Origin: an uncultured Litoreibacter sp.
Lineage (GTDB): Bacteria; Pseudomonadota; Alphaproteobacteria; Rhodobacterales; Rhodobacteraceae
DNA length: 64,000 nt
Direction of reading: 5' to 3'
Assembly (NCBI GenBank): GCA_947501685.1
Contig: CANMWQ010000001.1
Coordinates: 558,001-622,000 of the forward strand
Part shown: positions 8,613 to 16,944 of the stretch, in pieces
Layout of the letters: each line of letters starts with the position of its first letter
Numbering within the stretch: position 1 is the stretch's first letter
Program-made: the position numbers and the translations under genes
The notes under the pieces: generated by a model
Database searches by the model: none
What the model saw: the letters and a program-made list of their open reading frames with translations, nothing else
What the model was told of the DNA's origin: nothing

Positions 8613-8661
8613 ATGAATGCGAATTCATAGGTGTTGAATGCGCATTCATAGCATGTATAGT
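8613..8661 (+). promoter_or_regulatory. Twin LacI-type operators over the second ABC operon promoter
   Basis: TGAATGCGCATTCA (8635-8648) is a perfect 14-bp palindrome with the central CpG typical of LacI-family operators. TGAATGCGAATTCA (8614-8627) is the same site with one mismatch. Their centres are 21 bp apart, two helical turns. A TTGAAT/TATAGT promoter with a 16-base spacer (8634-8661) overlaps the perfect site, fitting direct repression. The gene for a LacI regulator lies 4.3 kb downstream in the same cluster. Confidence 0.75.
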
Positions 8662-8694
8662 CGAGCTCATAATTAGTCGCAATGGGAGGAAAAC

Positions 8695-10023
8695 ATGCGC
8701 AAACGGACATTCCTGGCCTCAGTGGCCGTGGCTGCAGCAACGGCATTGATACCTGTCGCCACATTCGCTGACGGACATCTTGAGAAATACAACCTGTTGC
8801 CGGGCAAGCCATTTGACGGCACCAAATTGAATATTCTCAGCGTGGTGACACCGCAATTCGACGGGTTGATGCTGCGCGACAACGAATTCACCGAGCTGAC
8901 AGGCATCGAAACGGAGTGGACCTTCATTCCATTCGGGTCGCTGCAGGAAAAAATCAATGCAGAAGGCATCGCGGCGAACGGGACGTTCGACGTGGTGAAC
9001 TATCTCGATAGTTGGGGCCCTCCCAACGCGCATTGGCTCAAGCGCATCGACGATTTGATGGAGCGTGATGGCATCTCCATGGACCGCTACCCGGCCGCTT
9101 TCGCGCGCTCTGCCCAATTTGAAGGTGAGACACTCGGCTTCCCGCTGCGCGCGCATCCGCAGCTGTTATTTTATCGCAAAGACCTGATCCCAGAGCCGCC
9201 CACATCGTGGGAAGATATGGTTCGCATTGGCAAAGAACTGAAAGAGACAAACCCTGATGTCGCGCCGCTGGCGCTGTACTACAACAATGACGGCAACCGT
9301 CAGAACCTGTTCATCTGGATCAACTTCCTCTGGGCTGCGGGTGCCGACATCTTCAATAAAGATGGCAGTGCCGCTTGGGCGTCTGAGGCCGGCATTCAGG
9401 CCACCAAAGACTACATCGCGCTTCACACGGAACATGGCGTGACCAACCCGAACTCGGTCGCGTTCAACGAGCAGGATGCGCGCCAGTCCTTCATGCAGGG
9501 CAACTCAGCAATGATGCCAGTGTGGTGGTGGGCCTATTCGGGCTTCTACAACCCCGAAAGCTCTACCTTGACCAAAGATCAGGTCGGCTTCGCGGGCATG
9601 CCGTCCTATAAGGGCGAGACCAAAACCTACGCGATTTCCATGCCATTCTCGATTTCGGAATATTCCCAAAATCAGGATGCGGCTTGGGAATTCCTGAAGT
9701 GGCTGTCGAATCCGGAGATGGACAAGGCAAACGCCATCGAGCGTGAAGTTGCGGGCAAGAAGATCGTCAACAACGTGGTGACGCATATCTCGTCTCTGCA
9801 AGACCCTGACGTGAACGCGGCTAATGACGGCATCCAAGCCGCCGCTTGGGACAGCTTGAAGCAGTCCGACATCATGCCACAAATCGCGGAATGGCCTGAA
9901 ATCGGTGACATCCTGTCCGCAGCCATCGCGGAAGCCGCTTCTGGTGGTGACGTGGCTGAACTGATGGCCGCTGCCGCAGAGCGCGCCGACAAGGTGCTCA
10001 AGCGCGCAGGCGTGTTGAAGTAA
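8695..10023 (+). CDS. Extracellular solute-binding protein of second ABC importer
   Basis: This 442-residue periplasmic binding protein belongs to family 1. It has a clear Sec signal (MRKRTFLASVAVAAATALIP then VATFA-DG) and a ligand-cleft region rich in aromatic residues (MMPVWWWAYSGFYNPES). GGGAGG precedes the ATG. It heads the operon for the second importer and lies under the twin LacI operators. It shares little beyond fold with the binding protein at 1662, so the two importers probably take different substrates. Confidence 0.93.
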   Translation: MRKRTFLASVAVAAATALIPVATFADGHLEKYNLLPGKPFDGTKLNILSVVTPQFDGLMLRDNEFTELTGIETEWTFIPFGSLQEKINAEGIAANGTFDVVNYLDSWGPPNAHWLKRIDDLMERDGISMDRYPAAFARSAQFEGETLGFPLRAHPQLLFYRKDLIPEPPTSWEDMVRIGKELKETNPDVAPLALYYNNDGNRQNLFIWINFLWAAGADIFNKDGSAAWASEAGIQATKDYIALHTEHGVTNPNSVAFNEQDARQSFMQGNSAMMPVWWWAYSGFYNPESSTLTKDQVGFAGMPSYKGETKTYAISMPFSISEYSQNQDAAWEFLKWLSNPEMDKANAIEREVAGKKIVNNVVTHISSLQDPDVNAANDGIQAAAWDSLKQSDIMPQIAEWPEIGDILSAAIAEAASGGDVAELMAAAAERADKVLKRAGVLK

Positions 10024-10030
10024 GCAAAGG

Positions 10031-10062
10031 CATGGAGCGCGCTGCGTCGCGCTCCGTGTTTT
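10031..10062 (+). promoter_or_regulatory. Intercistronic hairpin after the second binding-protein gene
   Basis: GGAGCGCG (10034-10041) pairs with CGCGCTCC (10048-10055) around a 6-base loop. The stem extends by three more pairs, one of them a wobble, and TTTT follows. It lies directly after the binding-protein stop and should act as a partial terminator or 3' stabiliser, as does the stem at 3002-3031 in the first cluster. Confidence 0.6.
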
Positions 10063-10107
10063 CCCGGATCAGTTTCGTTTCGGGCAATTGGGATTGGGAG
10101 CGTCCCC

Positions 10108-10986
10108 ATGCGCGACAATACACTCAAATACCTGCTGGTCTTGCCAGCAGTGCTCGTTGTCTTCGTGACGGCAATCTGGCCGTTGATCGAGGCGGCCCGG
10201 TTGTCCTTCACGGTAGGGCGATTAAACCGCCCAGGCTCGCTTGATCAGTATCTGGGCTGGGAGAACTACCTTTGGGCCTTCTTCGAGGAGCCCGCCTTTT
10301 GGAATTCCGTCTGGGTCACCGCGATCTACACTTTGCTGACTGTTGGATTGACCACAGTCTTTGCGCTTGGTCTTGCGCTGCTTCTCGCCCCTGGAGGCCG
10401 CTTGAGAAGCTCCGCACAAGCCCTGCTGATCCTGCCTTTTGCGATGAGCCCTGCGCTCATCGGCGTCTCGTTCCGCTTCATGTTCAATCCGGAATTCGGC
10501 CTGTTCGACGCCTTCTTCGGCATCGTCTTCCCGCCGCTGGCCGATGTCAGCTGGCTGGCCGACCCGCAACTGGCCTTGGCAGTGGTCGTGATGGCCGATG
10601 TCTGGGGTTGGATCCCGTTCCTGACCTTGGTGCTGATTGGCGGGCTGGCCAGTGTGCCGCGTGACACGGTCGAGGCCGCGCAGGTCGATGGGGCCAGCGG
10701 CTGGCGCGTCTTCAAAGATGTGACCCTGCCGCAGCTGGCCCCCGTGCTGGCGGTTGTCGTGATCCTCAAATCGATCTTCAGCCTCAAGACCTTTGATCAG
10801 GTGTTCATGCTGACCAATGGCGGGCCGGGCACGGCCACGCAAACGCTCAGCCACTACATCTATTTCAACGGCATGAAATACGGCCAGATCGGATACTCGG
10901 CCTCCGTCGCGTGGCTGATGGTGATCCCGATGATCTTCCTCACCTACGCCTATGCCAAGTTCGTTTTCCGGAAGGCTGATCAATGA
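10108..10986 (+). CDS. ABC importer permease, MalF/UgpA type
   Basis: This 292-residue inner-membrane permease has six hydrophobic segments. Its EAA loop is EAAQVDGASGWRVFKDVTLP. It also carries the MalF-family block VFMLTNGGPGTATQTLSHYIY. It overlaps the next permease gene by four bases (ATGA), implying translational coupling and equal amounts of the two subunits. Confidence 0.93.
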   Translation: MRDNTLKYLLVLPAVLVVFVTAIWPLIEAARLSFTVGRLNRPGSLDQYLGWENYLWAFFEEPAFWNSVWVTAIYTLLTVGLTTVFALGLALLLAPGGRLRSSAQALLILPFAMSPALIGVSFRFMFNPEFGLFDAFFGIVFPPLADVSWLADPQLALAVVVMADVWGWIPFLTLVLIGGLASVPRDTVEAAQVDGASGWRVFKDVTLPQLAPVLAVVVILKSIFSLKTFDQVFMLTNGGPGTATQTLSHYIYFNGMKYGQIGYSASVAWLMVIPMIFLTYAYAKFVFRKADQ

Positions 10987-11810
10987 CAGGTAAGCAAAAA
11001 AAGCAAATTTTTGGAGCGATCCAAACCGCTCTGATCCTGATCGCCATGTTCATCATGCTGGTGCCGATTATCTGGATTTTCTTGGCGGCCTTCAAAAGCC
11101 ATGTTGATGTATACCAATTGAAGCTGTTCTTCACCCCGACGCTGGAGAATTTTAGCGTCGTCTTCGATGATCCCTACCGACTTGGGGAGAAGCTGCTGAA
11201 CTCCACAATCGTAGCTTTCGTTACGATTCTCTTCGCCATCCCGATTGCCACGCTTGCGGCCTACTCGTTCAGCCGGTTTTCGATGCGCGGCGAGACGCTG
11301 ATGCTTGTGACAATTCTTGCGACGCAATTCGTGCCGGCTGTGGTCATCATCCTGCCGTTCTTCGTGATGTTCCGAGATATCGGGCTTTTGGACACGCGAC
11401 TTGGTCTGATACTTGTGAACCTCGCCATCGTTATGCCCTTTGCGATCTGGATGATCAAAGGCTTCATCGACGGCATCCCGATGGACACGGAGGAGGCCGC
11501 GATGGTAGATGGCTCCTCTCGCCTGCAAGTGATCCGCAACATCGTCCTGCCCATGGCCGCACCCGGCCTGCTGACCAGCGCCATTTTCTGTTTCATCATC
11601 GCGTGGAACGAGTTTCTCTTCGCGCTGATCCTCACCAACAAAGACGCGGTCACGCTGCCCATCGGGCTGGGACTTTTCAAAGGTGAGGAGGGGGATTTGT
11701 GGAACCTGCTCTCCGCCGCTGGCATCATCATCATGGCACCGATGTTCGTCCTCGCCCTCATGATCCGCAAATATTTCGTACAAGGCATGACAATGGGAGC
11801 CGTTCGATGA
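10983..11810 (+). CDS. ABC importer permease, MalG/UgpE type
   Basis: This is the second permease of the importer (275 residues). The EAA loop is EEAAMVDGSSRLQVIRNIVLP. The C-terminus reads FVQGMTMGAVR, slightly truncated relative to the family's usual GAVKG ending. A tiny in-frame-like repeat of this tail follows the stop codon and is listed separately. Confidence 0.93.
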   Translation: MTGKQKKQIFGAIQTALILIAMFIMLVPIIWIFLAAFKSHVDVYQLKLFFTPTLENFSVVFDDPYRLGEKLLNSTIVAFVTILFAIPIATLAAYSFSRFSMRGETLMLVTILATQFVPAVVIILPFFVMFRDIGLLDTRLGLILVNLAIVMPFAIWMIKGFIDGIPMDTEEAAMVDGSSRLQVIRNIVLPMAAPGLLTSAIFCFIIAWNEFLFALILTNKDAVTLPIGLGLFKGEEGDLWNLLSAAGIIIMAPMFVLALMIRKYFVQGMTMGAVR

Positions 11811-11857
11811 AATCGAACTTGAAACGTGCCGCTGGCACGACGGGGGCAGTGCGCTGA
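11807..11857 (+). other. Tiny ORF echoing the permease C-terminal tail
   Basis: A 16-codon reading frame (MKSNLKRAAGTTGAVR) begins in an ATGA overlap with the permease stop and ends just before the ATPase start. Its last residues, GTTGAVR, resemble the end of the permease (GMTMGAVR), but with different codons. It could be a remnant of another permease tail left by recombination, or a short leader coupling translation to the ATPase gene. No ribosome-binding site of its own is obvious. Confidence 0.25.
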
Positions 11858-11858
11858 C

Positions 11859-12917
11859 ATGGCCGAGATCAAACTCAACAACCTGACCAAACGCTGGGGC
11901 GATTTCATCGGCGTCGACGACCAGTCGTTGCACATCAAAGACCGTGAATTCCTTGTGCTCCTCGGCCCATCGGGCTGCGGCAAGACCACGACGATGCGGA
12001 TGATCGCAGGGCTGGAAGAACCGACGGCCGGAGAGATCTGGATCGGCGACCGCATGGTAAATGACGACCTGCCCAAAGACCGCGATGTGGCGATGGTGTT
12101 CCAGAATTACGGCCTCTACCCGCATATGACGATTTTCGACAATATCGCCTACCCGCTCAAAGTGCGCGGGACCGACAAGTCGGAGATCAGGCCGCGCGTC
12201 GAAAAAGCCGCCGAACAGGTTGAGTTGACCGAGTTCCTGCATCGCAAACCCAAAGCGCTTTCCGGCGGACAGAGACAACGCGTAGCCCTCGCGCGCGCCA
12301 TCGTTCGGACGCCGAAAGTGTTCTTGATGGACGAGCCTCTGTCCAATCTCGACGCAAAGCTGAGGGTTACGATGCGCGCTGAGCTCAAGCATTTGTCCCG
12401 CGCGCTGCAAATCACGACGGTTTACGTGACCCACGATCAGATCGAGGCAATGACGCTCGCCGACCGTGTGGCGGTGATGAAAAACGGCATTATCCAGCAG
12501 CTGGGCACGCCGGATGACATCTACAACAACCCGGCAAACCTGTTCGTCGCAGGCTTCATCGGGTCCCCGGCAATGAACCTGATCAACGGATCGGTCACGG
12601 ATGGGATGTTTGTCACAACGGGGGGGACACGGTTGGTGCCGGTGAAATCCCCTGATCGCGAGAAAGCCATCCTCGGTGTGCGGGCCGATGACATGCATGT
12701 GCATGAGGCAGGGCAGGGCGATATTGATGTGACGATTTACGCCTTTGAGAATACCGGCGAAAGTACACTTCTCACCGTGCAATGGGGCAAACAACGCGTT
12801 ATTGCCCGCGGTGATCGGCATTTGCGCAAAGATCAGGATGATGTGGTCGGCATCAGCCTCAACCAAGATCATCTTTACCTCTTCGATCCTGAAACCGAAG
12901 ACCGGATTGAAATGTAG
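11859..12917 (+). CDS. ABC importer ATP-binding protein, MalK/UgpC type
   Basis: This 352-residue ATPase powers the second importer. Walker A is GPSGCGKTT, the signature is LSGGQRQRVALARAI, Walker B is VFLMDEPLSNLDA, and VTHDQIEAMT holds the switch histidine. A C-terminal regulatory domain of about 115 residues follows. The start is the ATG at 11859 (MAEIKLNNLT); an in-frame extension to 11826 lacks homology-like sequence. LacI follows 24 bases downstream, so importer and regulator are probably co-transcribed. Confidence 0.94.
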   Translation: MAEIKLNNLTKRWGDFIGVDDQSLHIKDREFLVLLGPSGCGKTTTMRMIAGLEEPTAGEIWIGDRMVNDDLPKDRDVAMVFQNYGLYPHMTIFDNIAYPLKVRGTDKSEIRPRVEKAAEQVELTEFLHRKPKALSGGQRQRVALARAIVRTPKVFLMDEPLSNLDAKLRVTMRAELKHLSRALQITTVYVTHDQIEAMTLADRVAVMKNGIIQQLGTPDDIYNNPANLFVAGFIGSPAMNLINGSVTDGMFVTTGGTRLVPVKSPDREKAILGVRADDMHVHEAGQGDIDVTIYAFENTGESTLLTVQWGKQRVIARGDRHLRKDQDDVVGISLNQDHLYLFDPETEDRIEM

Positions 12918-12941
12918 CCAAGTAGGAGGCGCGCGCGCGAC

Positions 12942-13979
12942 ATGGCAGCGGACCGAGTAACGACCTATGATGTGGCCAAGGCAGCAGGCGTCAGCCAGCC
13001 GACTGTCAGTCGCGTCTTTTCCCGGTCCACCTCGGTTGACCCCGCCAAAGTGGAGCGTGTCCGGGCCGTGGCCCGCGAATTGGGCTACATCCCCAATCTG
13101 GTCGCCCGCTCGCTCAATTCAGGGCATTCGTTTCGAATTGGGATCGTGCTCGCCTATCTCAAGAATGGCTTCTTCGGCGAAGCGTTGCAGGATTTTTCCA
13201 AAGCGCTGAACAAGCAAGGCTATTCGGTGACGGTCTATTTCGCGGGCAACAGCTCTGACGATATTGACGGCATCATTGACGATCTTCTGGCCGATCAGGT
13301 GGACGGTATTGTGCTGGCCTCAATCAGCCTGTCAAACGCGTTGGTGACCCGTGTGCGCAAGTCGGGCATTCCCTGCGTTTTGTTCAATCGAGGGCAGTCC
13401 GACCCGGATGTCTCGATGGTGACTGCGTCGAATTTTATGGGCGGCAAACAGGCGACAGAATTTCTGATTAAAGCGGGTCATATGCGCATCGCGCATTTGG
13501 CCGGATGGCGCAAAGCCCTGAACGGCGTCGACAGGCGCGATGGCTTTTTGGCGGCGATGGAGGAGGCCGGGCTTGAGCCGCTCGCCTGTATTGATTGCCA
13601 CTTTCGCCGCACCGTCGCCATGGTTGAAACGCGCAAGCTCTTTCACCAAAAGGTGGTGCCCGACGCCCTGTTTGTCGCCAATGACCATATGGCTTTTGGC
13701 GTTCTCGAGGTCCTGCGCGAAGAGCTGGGATTGCGCGTGCCGCAGGATGTCTCGGTGATAGGATATGATGATGCGCCGATGGCCGATTGGAAGACCTTCG
13801 ATCTGACAACCGTGCGGCAACCTTTGCCACAAATGATTGACGCAACCGCCACGATGCTTTTGAGCGAGATAGCTGACCCGTCGCGCGCATCCGAGAAGAT
13901 CGAAATCCCGGGTGAACTCATCGTGCGCGGCAGCGCGCGTATGCCCGCAGGGGTGACCAGAATGACAGCAAAACCGTAG
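12942..13979 (+). CDS. LacI-family transcriptional regulator
   Basis: This 345-residue regulator has the LacI N-terminal helix-turn-helix and hinge (TTYDVAKAAGVSQPTVSRVF, then ELGYIPNLVARSL) and a periplasmic-binding-protein-like effector domain (GIVLAYLKNGFFGEAL; later VIGYDDAPMADW). It is encoded inside the operon, so it probably represses its own transcription. The palindromes at 8614-8627 and 8635-8648 are its likely operators. The inducer is presumably the imported compound or an intermediate. Confidence 0.95.
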   Translation: MAADRVTTYDVAKAAGVSQPTVSRVFSRSTSVDPAKVERVRAVARELGYIPNLVARSLNSGHSFRIGIVLAYLKNGFFGEALQDFSKALNKQGYSVTVYFAGNSSDDIDGIIDDLLADQVDGIVLASISLSNALVTRVRKSGIPCVLFNRGQSDPDVSMVTASNFMGGKQATEFLIKAGHMRIAHLAGWRKALNGVDRRDGFLAAMEEAGLEPLACIDCHFRRTVAMVETRKLFHQKVVPDALFVANDHMAFGVLEVLREELGLRVPQDVSVIGYDDAPMADWKTFDLTTVRQPLPQMIDATATMLLSEIADPSRASEKIEIPGELIVRGSARMPAGVTRMTAKP

Positions 13980-13990
13980 GACAAGAAGAC

Positions 13991-15121
13991 ATGACATATC
14001 TGACCCAAGCCGAGGCCGAAACCCGACATGTTAAGCGCAGTGACTATCAGTCTTGCACCGTGGCCTTCATCGATTGCAAAAAGCCCGGCTCACACCTCAA
14101 GCAAAACTATTCAATCATTGGTCCCGGCGTGACGTCATCGACGGAGCAGGTGATCAACTTGCCCGAGGCACATGGGTTCAACATCGGCGCGGCCGCCATG
14201 CCGCCGGGGATCACCAACAACCTGCACATCCACTTCACAGCCGAAGTCTTCATGATTTATGATGGTGAGTACACGTTTCGCTGGGGTCCGAATGGCGAGA
14301 ACGAATTTGTCGGAAAACCCGGCGATATTCTATCGGTTCCGACCTGGATTTACCGCGGTTTCGTAAATTCCGGCGAGAGCGAAGGCTGGATTTTCACCAC
14401 ACTCGGTGGAGACAATACTGGCGGCGTCATTTTCCATCCCGACATTATCCGCGAGGCTGCTGAGTACGGGCTCTACCTGTCCAAAGAAAATGTCCTGATC
14501 GACACATCAAAGGGCGACCCGGTACCGAGTGCGGATCAATGCACGACACCAATGTCCGACGAAGACGTGGCAAAGCTGCCCAGCTACAGCCCCGAAGAGA
14601 TGCGCAAACGCGCCGTCACCGCCGAGGATCGCGACTACCGCCCCGCCTTCATCGACAGAGGTATGGACGGTTGTGGCGCCGAGATTGCGCCTGTTATTGG
14701 CCACGGGATCACCCAAAACCGAGACCAGACCGCGCGGATCACCAACCCGCATGGATTCTCGATGGAATGGCTGCGATTGCAGCCGAGCCAGCGGGTCTCG
14801 CCCTTTACGCTGGACGAAAAAATGGTCGTGATCCCGCGCGAAGACGGCGTCCGTATGGTTGTGAACGATGCAAAAGATGTGACGCTTGAGCTTGGCGCGT
14901 GGGATACGCTTTCGGTGCCTGCTGGAGCGGTACGGTCGTTGGAAAACACCGGTGACACAGCCGTCGAGCTGCTGGTGATCGTGTCAGGCGACCACCAGAA
15001 ACGCCCAAAGTTTCGCAGCGACGTGCTGGAGGCGGCCCATGCGAAGGGCCACGTCCTTGACGCTCAAGGGTATGTCGCCGAAGCGCATCTGGTCCCCGCC
15101 TACGGCATGGTCGCAGAGTAG
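13991..15121 (+). CDS. Bicupin protein of unknown function
   Basis: This 376-residue protein has two cupin domains. The first has a near-perfect cupin motif 1 with two His and one Glu (HIHFTAEVFMIYDG; His79, His81, Glu85). In motif 2 (PTWIYRGFVN), Arg122 replaces the usual metal-binding His. The second domain has lost the HxH pair (SPFTLDEK) but keeps PAGAVRSLEN. It may therefore bind metal with a 2-His-Glu set, or act as an isomerase or lyase without redox chemistry. Gentisate dioxygenases share this size and layout, but the carbohydrate-type importer upstream argues for a sugar-acid substrate. It starts 11 bases after lacI. Confidence 0.75.
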   Translation: MTYLTQAEAETRHVKRSDYQSCTVAFIDCKKPGSHLKQNYSIIGPGVTSSTEQVINLPEAHGFNIGAAAMPPGITNNLHIHFTAEVFMIYDGEYTFRWGPNGENEFVGKPGDILSVPTWIYRGFVNSGESEGWIFTTLGGDNTGGVIFHPDIIREAAEYGLYLSKENVLIDTSKGDPVPSADQCTTPMSDEDVAKLPSYSPEEMRKRAVTAEDRDYRPAFIDRGMDGCGAEIAPVIGHGITQNRDQTARITNPHGFSMEWLRLQPSQRVSPFTLDEKMVVIPREDGVRMVVNDAKDVTLELGAWDTLSVPAGAVRSLENTGDTAVELLVIVSGDHQKRPKFRSDVLEAAHAKGHVLDAQGYVAEAHLVPAYGMVAE

Positions 15122-15135
15122 CCGAAAACAGGTCG

Positions 15136-15855
15136 ATGACGTTGCAAAATTCAGACTGCTGGGTTTTGGTTCCTGGCACATTATGCACGCCAGAGGTATT
15201 CACGCCGATCCTCAGGCAGTTGGACGTGCCGCCGGACCGCCAGCGGTTCATCGAAGTCTCCGCGCCGCGTGTGGAAGATTACGACGCACCGCTGCGCGCG
15301 GCGATATCGGGCGGTGAGATTGTCTGTGGCTTTAGCCTCGGTGCTATGATCTTGGCGCACAATCTCGGTGCTTTGGCAAAAGCGAAGGCCATTGTTTTTT
15401 TGGCACTTAACCCGTTTCCCGACGTCGCAGGAAACCGGGCCAGCCGAGAGGCCGTCCGTGACCGGGTCCTCACCGGGGACGCGTCGGGGTGGGTGGAAGA
15501 AAACTGGACAGTTATGTCGCGCGACTCGGGCGAAGCTGTGCAGGCGCAGGTTATCAGCATGGCCGAAGACATGTCCGGCAACGTAGACGCCCAAACCGAA
15601 CTGGCCCTCTCTCGCCCCGGAGCCGTCGAACAGTTAAATTCAACCACGCTCCCCTTGGTGTTCGTCACAGGGGCGCAAGACAAGTTGACGCCGCCAGACC
15701 CCATTCGCCCCATCGCCGAAACCTGTCGCCAAGGGGGGCTCTACGTGCTGGACGGGCTTGGCCATTTTGCGTTGCTGGAGGCCCCGGATCGCGTGGCGCA
15801 GGCCATCGCGGACGGGCTGAACGCCGTGTCGGTGGACAGCAAACAAGAAGGATGA
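15136..15855 (+). CDS. Alpha/beta-fold hydrolase
   Basis: This 239-residue hydrolase has the nucleophile elbow GFSLG, the acid in TGAQDKLTPP and the histidine in GLGHFALLEAPD, so the Ser-Asp-His triad is complete. The oxyanion region reads LVPGTLC near the N-terminus. It follows the bicupin by 14 bases and precedes the RraA-like gene by 4, so all three probably act in one pathway. Opening a lactone or cleaving an ester intermediate is the most natural role, but that is inference. Confidence 0.85.
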   Translation: MTLQNSDCWVLVPGTLCTPEVFTPILRQLDVPPDRQRFIEVSAPRVEDYDAPLRAAISGGEIVCGFSLGAMILAHNLGALAKAKAIVFLALNPFPDVAGNRASREAVRDRVLTGDASGWVEENWTVMSRDSGEAVQAQVISMAEDMSGNVDAQTELALSRPGAVEQLNSTTLPLVFVTGAQDKLTPPDPIRPIAETCRQGGLYVLDGLGHFALLEAPDRVAQAIADGLNAVSVDSKQEG

Positions 15856-15859
15856 TGCC

Positions 15860-16570
15860 ATGAAACGCCACCCAATCCCTGACACATTGCTGGCGCGGCT
15901 CGAACAGGTCGACACGCCCACCGTGTGCAACGCCATCGAGGTCGCGCAGGGCAGGCGGGGGTTCAATCGCTTTACAAAAGGCACGATGCAGCATTCCCGC
16001 CCCGGCACGCCAGCAATGGTCGGTCGAGCCCGCACGGCACGGATCGCGGGCCTCGCCCCGCCAACGGAATCCGACGAGGTCATCAAGACGCGCCGCCTCG
16101 CATATTTCCGCGCCATGGCGCGTGGGCCAGCGCCCACGGTCGCAGTGGTGGAAGACCTCGACTATCCGCATTGCATCGCGGGTTGGTGGGGGGAGGTGCA
16201 TGTCGCCGTGCACAAAGGGCTCGGTCTGAAAGGCGCGCTAACCAACGGCGTGATGCGCGACCTTGATGTGATTGATGACGGGTTCCCCATCCTCGCGGGG
16301 TCGATCGGGCCCAGCCACGGCTACGTGCATGTTCGCGATCTTGGCACAGAAGTCTCCATCATGGGGATGCAGGTGAACGAGGATGATCTGGTCCATGCCG
16401 ACCGCCACGGCGCGGTCGTGATCCCCGAACAGGTGATCCCGAGCCTAGAGGATGCCATCGCCACGGTCTTTGCGAATGAAAACCTGATCCTTGGCCCCGC
16501 CCGAGAGCCCGGCTTCACCATCGAAAAGCTGGAAGCCGCATGGGCCGAATTCGAGCGGCGCCGGACGTAG
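15860..16570 (+). CDS. RraA-like protein (HMG/CHA aldolase family)
   Basis: This 236-residue protein belongs to the family of 4-hydroxy-4-methyl-2-oxoglutarate aldolase and the RNase E inhibitor RraA. The aldolase-type residues are present: Arg-Asp in TNGVMRDLDVIDDG and the C-terminal DLVHADRHGAVVIP. This favours a class II (divalent metal) pyruvate aldolase or oxaloacetate decarboxylase over an RNase regulator. It is the last gene of the LacI-controlled cluster, which also contains an HpcH/HpaI aldolase. Two aldolases of different folds in one regulon suggest two successive cleavages or alternative intermediates. Confidence 0.85.
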   Translation: MKRHPIPDTLLARLEQVDTPTVCNAIEVAQGRRGFNRFTKGTMQHSRPGTPAMVGRARTARIAGLAPPTESDEVIKTRRLAYFRAMARGPAPTVAVVEDLDYPHCIAGWWGEVHVAVHKGLGLKGALTNGVMRDLDVIDDGFPILAGSIGPSHGYVHVRDLGTEVSIMGMQVNEDDLVHADRHGAVVIPEQVIPSLEDAIATVFANENLILGPAREPGFTIEKLEAAWAEFERRRT

Positions 16571-16635
16571 ACTTCAGGTCCGTTCTCGTCAGGAGCGGTT
16601 ACGTTTTAGGGCAAGAGAGCGAGAGCTGGGACGCT

Positions 16636-16944
16636 CTATCGTGAGGCTTTTTCGTCTATCCCGGACACGCCTTGCCTACGGCTCAATTCGGCCAAAACAG
16701 AGTCCAGCGCGATGTCGCGAGATTGAAGCATAACGATCAGATGATACATCACGTCGGCGGCTTCCGCGGTCAGGTTGTCGCGGTCATCTTTGACGCAGGC
16801 GACAATTGCCTCAATCGCTTCTTCCCCGAATTTCTCCGCACATTTCTCCGGGCCACACGATAGCAGTTTGGCAGTCCAAGAGCTCTCCGGATCAGCACTA
16901 ACGCGCTCGCGAATAGTTGCGGCCAGCGTTTCAAGCGTGTTCAT
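16636..16944 (-). CDS. hisE: Phosphoribosyl-ATP pyrophosphatase
   Basis: This 102-residue protein catalyses the second step of histidine synthesis, hydrolysing phosphoribosyl-ATP to phosphoribosyl-AMP. The all-alpha NTP pyrophosphatase metal-binding motif is visible ([13 protein letters not shown], then [14 protein letters not shown]). It overlaps hisF by four bases and is the last gene of the hisB-hisH-hisA-hisF-hisE run. Confidence 0.94.
   Translation of the reverse strand: MNTLETLAATIRERVSADPESSWTAKLLSCGPEKCAEKFGEEAIEAIVACVKDDRDNLTAEAADVMYHLIVMLQSRDIALDSVLAELSRRQGVSGIDEKASR

Noticed and set aside
10980-12872. A 630-codon open frame on the minus strand opposite the second permease and ATPase genes
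   Set aside because: The plus strand encodes a permease and an ATPase with all family motifs here. The antisense frame is His/Arg/Asp-rich with no domain, as expected from codon bias in GC-rich DNA.
13991-16570. Gentisate-type aromatic degradation (bicupin as gentisate dioxygenase)
   Set aside because: The bicupin lacks a full metal-ligand set, no maleylpyruvate isomerase or fumarylpyruvate hydrolase is present, and the importer is of carbohydrate type.
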